This document shows positions 1-5,462 of a stretch of DNA of 7,121 nt, in pieces. Position 1 is the first letter of the stretch, and the number at the start of each line of letters is the position of its first letter. Source of the stretch: Ruminococcus sp. UBA3767 (lineage in GTDB: Bacteria > Bacillota > Clostridia > Oscillospirales > Ruminococcaceae); assembly GCA_002371625.1 (NCBI GenBank), contig DFFV01000051.1, positions 1 through 7,121 of the forward strand, given 5' to 3'. The notes under the pieces are model-generated. The model was not told the origin of the DNA and ran no database searches. It saw nothing but the letters and a program-made list of their open reading frames with translations. Made by a program: the position numbers and the translations under genes.

Positions 1-727
1 TTCCGAAGAAAGAAAGGAACAGAGCTGCAAGTGTAGATTTTCTGCTGCCTGTCTTTCCGATAAGTGCGGTAACAAACTTTGGCTCACAGCCTGCCTCTTT
101 GAGAAAATGACCCAGCGGAGAGAGGAATGTAACAGCCAGCAGCGGCAGCATTACCCGCTCGGGTGCAATGCAGTTTTCAAGCATTGCAGAAAGAAAAACA
201 AGGTCATCGTGCGAACACTTTTCAGTGAAACAGTACCTGTTCAGCTTGCCGTGCAGCTCTACTGTGAACGGACTGTTTTCATTCGGCATCAGGAATTCGT
301 ACCTGCCGCTGATCTTCTTCCAGCCTGTCTGTGCGTAGATAGTCTCCTGGTCAGGCTCTGCTTTAGGGTGCATAATTGCGTGGGATATCCTTGCGAGAAT
401 GCTCTGCTTGGGAACAGCCGAGCCGTTCTTTCCCCACCTTTGCAGCAGCCATTTCATTGACATCATCTCGTCTGCGGACACAAGCTGCTCGGAGAGAACC
501 TCTCCCGATCTGTGTGTGGCTGCAACCTTGAACATCTTCTTCGGCTCTGTTCCGTCATCGTATGTGACCTCGGCTTTCAGCACAGGAACGAAGTCAGCGA
601 GCTTAACGTGCTCGGTCTTGTTCTTGGTCGTCACCTCCTCGTAAAGGCAGCCGTCTTTTACAAGGTAAGGCTTTTCGTAGACGCTCTCGTCTACATTGGT
701 CTGCATTTCAATTGTGTTTTGAGTCAT
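1..727 (-). CDS. DUF927-like P-loop ATPase, probable replication helicase/primase-type protein (partial, 3' end outside window)
   Basis: The frame reads leftward from the ATG at 727-725 through 242 codons with no stop and leaves the window. A ribosome binding site (AGGAG on the minus strand, about 735-739) sits upstream of the ATG. Residues 134-146 read TGWKKISGRYEFL and are followed by a VELHGKLNRY segment, resembling the N-terminal part of DUF927 proteins. Residues 224-232, GKTGSRKST, form a Walker A-like loop after a hydrophobic stretch (193-209). The usual GK[ST] glycine is replaced by Arg229, so this is a variant P-loop. Known of the family: DUF927 proteins are ATPases found in phages, plasmids and integrative elements, often thought to act in DNA replication. 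Inferred: a replication ATPase of the element. The Walker B and later motifs lie off the window, so family and function are moderately supported. Three plus-strand frames overlapping it (107-763) look like antisense shadows. Confidence 0.75.
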   Translation of the reverse strand, partial: MTQNTIEMQTNVDESVYEKPYLVKDGCLYEEVTTKNKTEHVKLADFVPVLKAEVTYDDGTEPKKMFKVAATHRSGEVLSEQLVSADEMMSMKWLLQRWGKNGSAVPKQSILARISHAIMHPKAEPDQETIYAQTGWKKISGRYEFLMPNENSPFTVELHGKLNRYCFTEKCSHDDLVFLSAMLENCIAPERVMLPLLAVTFLSPLGHFLKEAGCEPKFVTALIGKTGSRKSTLAALFLSFFG

Positions 728-733
728 ATCAGG

Positions 734-739
734 ACTCCT
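734..739 (-). promoter_or_regulatory. Ribosome binding site of the leftward ATPase gene
   Basis: On the minus strand the sequence AAAGGAGTCCTGATATG places AGGAG about 7 bases before the ATG at 727. This supports that start over the internal ATG at codon 8. Confidence 0.7.
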
Positions 740-762
740 TTCATAATATTTTTGAGGGCATG

Positions 763-795
763 AAAAAAGAGCACTCCGCCCCGATCGGAATGCTC
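763..795 (-). terminator. Intrinsic terminator or attenuator reading leftward, upstream of the ATPase gene
   Basis: Minus-strand RNA from 795 to 763 gives a 10-bp stem, GAGCAUUCCG with CGGAGUGCUC. One G-U pair is included, the loop is 7 nt, and six U follow directly. On the plus strand the same arms would carry a C-A mismatch and no U tract, so the element works leftward. It lies only about 36 bases ahead of the ATPase start codon. It therefore either ends transcription arriving from the right or acts as a leader attenuator for that gene. Which of these it does cannot be read from the sequence. Confidence 0.75.
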
Positions 796-852
796 CTGAA
801 CTTGTCCTCTATTTCTATTATGGGTAAAAATTTTCAAAGTGTATAGTTTTGC

Positions 853-884
853 AGGACATTTAAAAACCGTTTGTAAGGACATTT
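853..884. repeat. Two direct copies of AGGACATTT, 23 bp apart
   Basis: AGGACATTT occurs at 853-861 and again at 876-884. On the minus strand these read AAATGTCCT and lie upstream of the leftward attenuator, where the promoter of the ATPase gene should be. The spacing is close to two helical turns, which suits two regulator molecules on one face of the DNA. The motif is short and its role is unproven. Confidence 0.45.
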
Positions 885-915
885 TTTTCTTTCCGCAGCC
901 AGCACCTGACATTTG

Positions 916-1073
916 AGCAAACGAGCAAACAAGGGCATCTTTCAGCGAAGGTAAGGGCTTTGCGAACTTTTTGTCAAGCAAACATTCAGCAAACAACCAG
1001 CAAACGATCAGCAAACAAGAACAGTTTTTCAAGCATATTGCCTGCCAACTGTACAGAAAATTACCCCGCAAAC
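916..1073. repeat. AGCAAAC heptamer array (iteron-like)
   Basis: Exact AGCAAAC copies start at 916, 924, 977, 988, 999 and 1010, and a variant, CGCAAAC, lies at 1067-1073. The four from 977 to 1016 are spaced exactly 11 bp apart with unrelated 4-base spacers (ATTC, AACC, GATC). This puts them on one helical face. Such phased short repeats are typical of replication initiator iterons or of cooperative regulator sites. The array lies between two divergent genes and just upstream of the candidate promoter of the DUF6076-like gene. It is too short and too closely spaced to be a CRISPR array. Confidence 0.75.
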
Positions 1074-1084
1074 ACAAAATTGTA

Positions 1085-1093
1085 TGCTACAAT
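1085..1093 (+). promoter_or_regulatory. Candidate extended -10 for the DUF6076-like gene
   Basis: TGCTACAAT matches the extended -10 pattern TGnTAnAAT and lies 39 bases before the start at 1133. No good -35 is seen 17 bp upstream. That place (1065-1070) overlaps the variant heptamer CGCAAAC at 1067-1073, so a protein bound to the heptamers could activate or block this promoter. This is inferred from spacing only. Confidence 0.4.
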
Positions 1094-1120
1094 ATGTATG
1101 GTGAAAAAGATTGAATAATG

Positions 1121-1127
1121 GGAGGTG
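1121..1127 (+). promoter_or_regulatory. Strong ribosome binding site that fixes the start at 1133
   Basis: GGAGGTG directly follows the ATG at 1118-1120 and is 5 bases before the ATG at 1133. The upstream ATG would put this site inside the coding region and leave that codon without a binding site of its own. The start at 1133 is therefore preferred. Confidence 0.8.
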
Positions 1128-1132
1128 AGGTT

Positions 1133-2341
1133 ATGCAGGGGTATATTGATGTGCTGGTGAATGAAGATAGGATAGCTGTAATGGGCAGAGAGTATCTGCT
1201 GGGTGAACTGTCTGTTTCGCTGATGAATATTTCTGACGATGTGCTAAAAGAGCTTGCCAAGAACCTTGTGAAGCTTGAACGGCTCGCGCATATTAGTAGG
1301 GAACAGCATTTGTTCTACCGCAAGGCGCTTAACACAGACGAACAGCGAAAGCTTGAACTTGCTCTTGATGAGAAGATATATCTTCCCAAAGCTGACGAGT
1401 GGCTTGAGATACACAAGTCGGTCTGCTGCATAGCAGAACTGATGAGGACTGTTGAGATAGGCAGAGCGATAATTGAACCTTTGCCTGCTGATATGGTCGA
1501 AAAGATGTTCAGCGACATTGAGTACGACTCAGATGAATATCGCTTCAGCTGGATATGGTATCTGGAACTGCTTGATATCACAATGGGTTTCGTTGAGGAC
1601 ACTATCGCAGTTGTGCGCACTTTCCGGGGTCTTACATCGGTCATTCTGCCGGGACTGAAAAGGTATGATGTTCACCACCTGGCTGGAGCATATCACCACC
1701 TGTTGTTTGATGATACTTTCAAGGGATTGGCGGCGAGCACAAGCGATCCTGACAGGCTGTCGTACACACTTGCGGACTATATGATATTGCAGTATGTGCC
1801 GATGCTGAAACCAGGCGGCAAGGAGTTTACTATTGCAGAGTATTTCAGAATGGACAATCTGCAGGCTGTGCTTAAAACAGACCTGCTCAGAGGTTTTATG
1901 AAAGGTCACTTTCCAAGACAGTGTGAACACTGCGGGCGGTACTTCCTGATGACAAAGGGTTACCGCACAAGGTTCTGCGATATGCCGTCGCCCGAGAACC
2001 CGAAGAGGACCTGTAAGCAGATGGCTTATGCAAAACGCAGAGAGAAAGAGAAGCCGAGCGAAGACCCGAAGGTGCAAAGCTACAAACGTTGCCTTGACAG
2101 GCTGAACAAGTCCTGCACCCGGGGCAGCATCACGCCAAAGCAGAAACAGAGGCTTGTGCAGCTGGTGGAGGAGCTGTATCTGAAAGCGACAACAACGCCT
2201 GCGTTTTCAAACGAGGAGTTTGAGAAGGCGCTGCAAAGCAAGCAACTGTACGCACAGCTTGGGATAGCATCACGAAGCAGAGGCAGACCACAGAAGCAGC
2301 AAACAGAGCAAACGCAGCAAACAACCGGCAAACAAAAATAG
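1133..2341 (+). CDS. DUF6076-like zinc-binding protein of unknown function
   Basis: The product is 402 residues, starting MQGYIDVLVN at the ATG chosen by its ribosome binding site; a frame-extending ATG at 1118 is judged unused. The N-terminal two thirds are mostly helical and acidic, with no motif I recognise. Residues 264-294 hold four cysteines, C264, C267, C282 and C294 (CX2C-X14-C-X11-C), within CEHCGRYF, RFCD and RTCKQMAY. This pattern, followed by a basic helix (AKRREKEK), recalls DUF6076 proteins of Clostridia and broadly CGNR-like zinc ribbons. Zinc binding and nucleic-acid contact are likely but inferred. The last 20 or so residues are a Gln/Thr/Lys tail (QQTEQTQQTTGKQK) whose codons are built from AGCAAAC heptamers. 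The gene lies 71 bp before a sigma factor gene on the same strand, so the two may share a transcript. I assign no function beyond possible regulation. Confidence 0.8.
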   Translation: MQGYIDVLVNEDRIAVMGREYLLGELSVSLMNISDDVLKELAKNLVKLERLAHISREQHLFYRKALNTDEQRKLELALDEKIYLPKADEWLEIHKSVCCIAELMRTVEIGRAIIEPLPADMVEKMFSDIEYDSDEYRFSWIWYLELLDITMGFVEDTIAVVRTFRGLTSVILPGLKRYDVHHLAGAYHHLLFDDTFKGLAASTSDPDRLSYTLADYMILQYVPMLKPGGKEFTIAEYFRMDNLQAVLKTDLLRGFMKGHFPRQCEHCGRYFLMTKGYRTRFCDMPSPENPKRTCKQMAYAKRREKEKPSEDPKVQSYKRCLDRLNKSCTRGSITPKQKQRLVQLVEELYLKATTTPAFSNEEFEKALQSKQLYAQLGIASRSRGRPQKQQTEQTQQTTGKQK

Positions 2342-2377
2342 CCTCGCATCTGCGGACTTTGAGGCATACTGTTTGCT
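2298..2377. repeat. Second AGCAAAC cluster, in the 3' end of the DUF6076-like gene and the following spacer
   Basis: AGCAAAC occurs at 2298-2304, 2307-2313 and 2316-2322, GGCAAAC at 2327-2333, and the reverse complement GTTTGCT at 2371-2377. Spacings are 9, 9 and 11 bp. The heptamer is the same as in the array upstream of the gene. The inverted copy lies 36 bp before the sigma gene start. The forward copies are within codons for the Gln/Thr tail, so a DNA role and a protein tail are superimposed here. Confidence 0.7.
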
Positions 2378-2412
2378 TGTTCGGCGGATTTGGATAGAGA
2401 GGGGGCAGGTTT

Positions 2413-3228
2413 GTGACGAACGAGGAGTTATATGAAGAGTATCGCAATGGCAACAGTCTTGCCCTTGATGAGCTGTACAGTCAGAACACAAAGTATATAC
2501 AAAGGCTTGCGGACATAACAGCCTGGCGTTATGCGAGCTTTTTTCCGTGCAGCGACAGTGCGGATGAGCTTTTTCAGGTCGCATCGTTTGAATTTGTTCA
2601 GCGTATAAAGTCTGGAAATTACGATCCGCAAAAAGCAAAGCTGCGGACCTACGTCACTCCACATATGAAGTACGCAATGCTCGAACACATCGGTATGGAC
2701 AGGATAGGGAAGAACGGAAAGATATATCTGCACATTATGAAATGCAAAAGGCTCGCCGGCGAAGGTGCTGCGGTCGGTGAGATCGCAGAGCAGCTTGGTA
2801 TCAGCGAGAGCCTTGCAAGAGATTATATCATTTTTCCTATCCGCCGATACAGCCTGGCAGTTTCCGATGATGAGGATGAAAATATTGATGAGATCAGTGA
2901 GGAGACTATCGACCTTGGCACAGCGAGGACAGATGTGCTTGCTGACCGGAATATATGCGTGGAGTATGCAAAGGTGCTGTTTGACAGACTTTCTCCAAAG
3001 GACAGAGCAATCCTCGGCTGGCTCTACGGAGTTTTCGGTTACAGACAGATGAAAGCTGAGGACATAGGGATAATTATGATGATATCCCGTGATGCTGTGA
3101 TGAAGTCGGCAGCAAACTCGATAGAAAAGCTGCACGAGATGTACAACGACAACAGCGACCTGCTGCGGTGGCGGTGTGCAAGGAGGATGGCAGAAAGGAC
3201 GGGGAAAGGTAATAGCAATATACTTTGA
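2413..3228 (+). CDS. Sigma-70 family RNA polymerase sigma factor
   Basis: The product is 271 residues from a GTG start, with GAGGGGG (about 2399-2405) 7 bases upstream. Residues 14-95 resemble sigma region 2: a helix (ALDELYSQNTKYIQRLA), then DELFQVASFEFVQRIKSGNYDP and KLRTYVTPHMKYAML, which mirror the DLLQEG...FDP...FSTYA pattern. Residues 112-138 (EIAEQLGISESLARDYI) look like the helix-turn-helix of region 3. Residues 188-243 resemble region 4, with LSPKDRAILGWLYG, an ...EDIGIIMMISRDAV recognition helix and a SIEKLHEMY end. An acidic linker (152-165) separates regions 3 and 4. It would bind core RNA polymerase and direct it to particular promoters. Sigma factors of this size are often carried by integrative elements of Clostridia. 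Its targets are unknown. A long open frame on the opposite strand (2428-3135) is taken as a shadow. Confidence 0.82.
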   Translation: MTNEELYEEYRNGNSLALDELYSQNTKYIQRLADITAWRYASFFPCSDSADELFQVASFEFVQRIKSGNYDPQKAKLRTYVTPHMKYAMLEHIGMDRIGKNGKIYLHIMKCKRLAGEGAAVGEIAEQLGISESLARDYIIFPIRRYSLAVSDDEDENIDEISEETIDLGTARTDVLADRNICVEYAKVLFDRLSPKDRAILGWLYGVFGYRQMKAEDIGIIMMISRDAVMKSAANSIEKLHEMYNDNSDLLRWRCARRMAERTGKGNSNIL

Positions 3229-3281
3229 AATTACGGTGAGTTTTGATTAATTATCGAGGGCGTTCTTCAAACAATATAGAT

Positions 3282-3364
3282 TGGTTAATTATAACTAAAA
3301 TTGTGTTATATTTGGTTGACTAATTTGTCGAATTGTGATATAATATCTATGTATAAATTAACCA
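3282..3364. repeat. 9-bp inverted repeat enclosing the hsd promoter
   Basis: TGGTTAATT at 3282-3290 is matched exactly by AATTAACCA at 3356-3364. The arms bracket the promoter at 3316-3344 symmetrically, about 25 bases before the -35 and 12 after the -10. This geometry suits two operator half-sites or a repression loop. The region is very AT-rich, so chance similarity must be kept in mind. A related TTAATTAT occurs at 3247-3254. Confidence 0.45.
3316..3344 (+). promoter_or_regulatory. Strong housekeeping-type promoter for hsdM-hsdS
   Basis: TTGACT (3316-3321) and TATAAT (3339-3344) are separated by exactly 17 bp. TGA directly before the -10 gives an extended TGnTATAAT. Transcription should begin near 3351, leaving a leader of about 108 nt before the hsdM start at 3459. 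The match is close enough to consensus that the vegetative sigma should recognise it without the local sigma factor. Confidence 0.85.
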
Positions 3365-3388
3365 TTTGATTATGGATTTTGTCGAATT
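3324..3388. repeat. Direct repeat TTTGTCGAATT in the promoter and leader
   Basis: TTTGTCGAATT occurs at 3324-3334, inside the promoter spacer, and at 3378-3388, in the transcribed leader, 54 bp apart. A protein bound to the first copy would cover the space between -35 and -10, as many repressors do. An 11-base exact match with an embedded GTCGA is less expected by chance in AT-rich DNA than A/T-only repeats. Confidence 0.5.
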
Positions 3389-3429
3389 AGTATGTGATGA
3401 TTTAATTTCAATATATATATATCCATAAT
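3369..3429 (+). promoter_or_regulatory. Leader inverted repeat with (AT)6 tract ahead of hsdM
   Basis: ATTATGGAT (3369-3377) and ATCCATAAT (3421-3429) are exact inverted copies. They could form a 9-bp stem in the hsd leader RNA, with a loop of 43 nt. The loop holds the second TTTGTCGAATT copy and most of an (AT)6 run at 3411-3422. The stem ends 14 bases before the AAAGGAG ribosome binding site. The pairing is weak in G and C, so an RNA role is only possible. Confidence 0.35.
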
Positions 3430-3443
3430 AATCTTATCTTGTC

Positions 3444-3450
3444 AAAGGAG
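3444..3450 (+). promoter_or_regulatory. Ribosome binding site that fixes the TTG start of hsdM
   Basis: AAAGGAG ends 8 bases before the TTG at 3459. No ATG in frame is near, and the next methionine (MPVLG) would cut into the conserved N-terminal helix bundle. The TTG is therefore the start. Confidence 0.75.
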
Positions 3451-3458
3451 TTTTTACA

Positions 3459-5462
3459 TTGATAAATATACGCAAGCTTGAATCAGATCTTTGGGAATCG
3501 GCGGATTTGCTTCGTTCCGGATCCAAGTTAACTTCAAATCAATATTGCATGCCTGTACTTGGTCTTATCTTTTTGAGGTATGCTTACAGCCGTTTCAAGA
3601 TGGTTGAGGCTGAAATACTAAAAAACCGCCCATCTCGTGGCGGACGTGTAATGCCTGTGGAGGCGAGCGACTTTGCAGCTAAGAGTGCTCTGTTTCTGCC
3701 AAAAGAAGCACAGTACAATTACCTTGTAAACCTGCCTGAAAACATCGCATCTGCAGGGTTGAAAAATAAAGATGGCCACCCGATGAACAGTCTTGGCGAA
3801 GTTGTAAACAATGCTATGCAGCTTATTGAAGAACAGAGCGAACAGCTCACAGGCGTTCTTCCGAAAAGTTACACTGATTTCTCAGACGAGATACTGGCAG
3901 AGCTGCTGCGTATATTCAATAACAGTGCGCTTGATGATGTCGGCGGAGATGTTATCGGTCGTATCTATGAGTACTTCCTCAATAAGTTTGCAAAGAACAT
4001 TGCATCTGATGACGGTGTGTTCTTTACACCAAAGTCGCTTGTAAAAATGATAGTTAATATCATTGAACCAAAGCAGGGAGTTCTGCTTGACTGCGCCTGC
4101 GGAAGCGGCGGAATGTTCGTGCAGAGCGGTGATTTCGTAAACGCTGCAGGTATGAACGCTAACAGCACGATGACTTTCTACGGTCAGGAAAAAGTCGAGT
4201 ACAATGCACAGCTTTGCCTTATGAATATGGCTGTACACGGTCTGACAGGCGTTATAAAGTCAGGAGATGAAGCTAACACCTTCTATCACGATGCACATAA
4301 CCTTGACGGCTGCTGTGATTATATTATGGCTAACCCGCCGTTTAATGTAGATAAGGTCAAAGCCGAATCCTGTGAGAGTGCTGGAAGGCTTCCGTTTGGT
4401 ATGCCCTCTGTCAATAAGAACAAAGAGGTCGGCAATGCCAACTATCTGTGGATATCATATTTCTATTCGTACCTGAACGAGCATGGCAGGGCTGGCTTTG
4501 TTATGGCATCATCTGCTACGGACAGTCAGGGCAAGGACAAAGATATCCGTGAGCAGCTTGTCAAAACAGGCAACGTCGATGTAATGATCTCGGTGGGCAA
4601 CAACTTTTTCTATACCAAATCTCTGCCTTGTTCTCTGTGGTTTTTTGATAAAGCCAAGAACGAGGCTATTCGTGATAAGGTGCTTTTCATCGATGCAAGA
4701 AATTATTATACCGTAGTTGACCGCACGCTAAACGAGTGGAGCGATTGGCAGCTCAAAAACCTTAATGCTATCGTATGGTTGCACCGTGGCGAGACGAATA
4801 AATACAAGGAATTGTTGCAACTGTATCGGTCAACTATTGAAACTACTATGATTCAAGTTAAATCTGCTGCTAATGATTTTGTACAGAAAATAGATAATGA
4901 GCACGTGGAAACTATCAGTTCATTTGCAGAAAAGGTCGAGTTTAGAGGCGATTTTACCTCATTATCAGAGACTAAAGAAGCATTGTATCAATTAAAAAAT
5001 GCAATAAAGAAAACAATTAAGAGCATTATTGACTATTACTCTACTATGACAAAAAGTCAGTATAGAATAATGCAAGAACAGTTTATGCAACGCAATGGTT
5101 TTGCATTAGATGCATTTGGTCGCTATAAATCCATGTTATCAGCCACGGAAGATGCTGCTGTCATTCTTATAGATGATGCACTCCAAACAATTCATGATGC
5201 GATTTGGCTCTATGAGAAGTTCGGTGAGGGCAAATACAGTGACGTTCTCGGCTTATGCAAGGTCGCAAGTATTGACGAAATCGAAGAAAAAGGCTGGTCG
5301 CTGACGCCGGGTGCGTATGTTGGTGTAGCGCCTGTGGAGGACGACGGCGTGGATTTTTCCGAGCGTATGGCTGAGATACACAAGGAGCTGCTTGCTTTGC
5401 AGGCTGAGTCCAACTACCTTATGGATACCATATCGAAGAATATGGAGGAGTTGGGGGTATGA
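3459..5462 (+). CDS. hsdM: Type I restriction-modification system, DNA adenine methyltransferase subunit M
   Basis: The product is 667 residues from a TTG start. It methylates adenine N6 at the site chosen by the S subunit, using S-adenosylmethionine, in an M2S complex. Residues 6-46 (LWESADLLRS, QYCMPVLGLIFLRYAYSRF) are the HsdM N-terminal helix bundle. Residues 188-191 (FFTP) open the catalytic domain. DCACGSGG at 211-218 is the cofactor-binding motif I, and NPPF at 292-295 is the N6-adenine catalytic motif IV. All key residues are present, so the enzyme should be active. Members are usually about 480-550 residues. The extra length falls in about 448-584, a helical, Lys/Ser/Thr-rich stretch whose DNA is markedly poorer in GC than either flank. 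The familiar C-terminal GWSLTPGAYVGV and coiled-coil end follow it. The stop overlaps the start of hsdS by 4 bp. Confidence 0.95.
   Translation: MINIRKLESDLWESADLLRSGSKLTSNQYCMPVLGLIFLRYAYSRFKMVEAEILKNRPSRGGRVMPVEASDFAAKSALFLPKEAQYNYLVNLPENIASAGLKNKDGHPMNSLGEVVNNAMQLIEEQSEQLTGVLPKSYTDFSDEILAELLRIFNNSALDDVGGDVIGRIYEYFLNKFAKNIASDDGVFFTPKSLVKMIVNIIEPKQGVLLDCACGSGGMFVQSGDFVNAAGMNANSTMTFYGQEKVEYNAQLCLMNMAVHGLTGVIKSGDEANTFYHDAHNLDGCCDYIMANPPFNVDKVKAESCESAGRLPFGMPSVNKNKEVGNANYLWISYFYSYLNEHGRAGFVMASSATDSQGKDKDIREQLVKTGNVDVMISVGNNFFYTKSLPCSLWFFDKAKNEAIRDKVLFIDARNYYTVVDRTLNEWSDWQLKNLNAIVWLHRGETNKYKELLQLYRSTIETTMIQVKSAANDFVQKIDNEHVETISSFAEKVEFRGDFTSLSETKEALYQLKNAIKKTIKSIIDYYSTMTKSQYRIMQEQFMQRNGFALDAFGRYKSMLSATEDAAVILIDDALQTIHDAIWLYEKFGEGKYSDVLGLCKVASIDEIEEKGWSLTPGAYVGVAPVEDDGVDFSERMAEIHKELLALQAESNYLMDTISKNMEELGV
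4801..5205 (+). other. AT-rich inserted segment within hsdM
   Basis: Hand counts give roughly 32% GC at 4801-4860 and 22% at 4981-5040. By comparison, the upstream stretch 4441-4500 gives about 45% and the downstream stretch 5281-5340 about 60%. The segment encodes about 135 residues rich in helix-forming and polar residues, placed between IVWLHRGETNKYKELL and WLYEKFGEGKYSDVLGL. It looks like a helical domain added to the usual M subunit, perhaps exchanged together with the S subunit's recognition domains. The frame is kept throughout. Confidence 0.5.

Noticed and set aside
107..763. Three overlapping plus-strand open frames
   Set aside because: They lie antisense to the leftward ATPase frame, which has a ribosome binding site, a recognisable TGWKKI...GKTGSRKST layout and no stop. 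The plus-strand products are Cys/Ser/Leu-rich with no domain.
916..1073. CRISPR array
   Set aside because: The repeats are 7 bp with 1-4 bp spacers or irregular gaps, far from CRISPR dimensions.
724..1077. 117-codon minus-strand frame across the intergenic region
   Set aside because: It runs through the heptamer array and the terminator stem, has odd Cys/Lys-rich composition, no ribosome binding site that I can see, and it ends at the start of the ATPase gene.
1529..2077. 182-codon minus-strand frame
   Set aside because: It is antisense to the DUF6076-like gene, and its product shows no recognisable features.
2341..2365. Terminator after the DUF6076-like gene
   Set aside because: GCCTC and GAGGC could pair, but the stem is 5 bp with a 15-base loop and no T tract follows.
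3111..3117. Single AGCAAAC inside the sigma gene
   Set aside because: It is an isolated copy explained by codons for Ala-Asn, with no neighbours at phased spacing.
2428..3135. 235-codon minus-strand frame
   Set aside because: It is fully antisense to the sigma factor, whose regions 2 and 4 are recognisable. The antisense product is Cys/His/Leu-rich with no domain.
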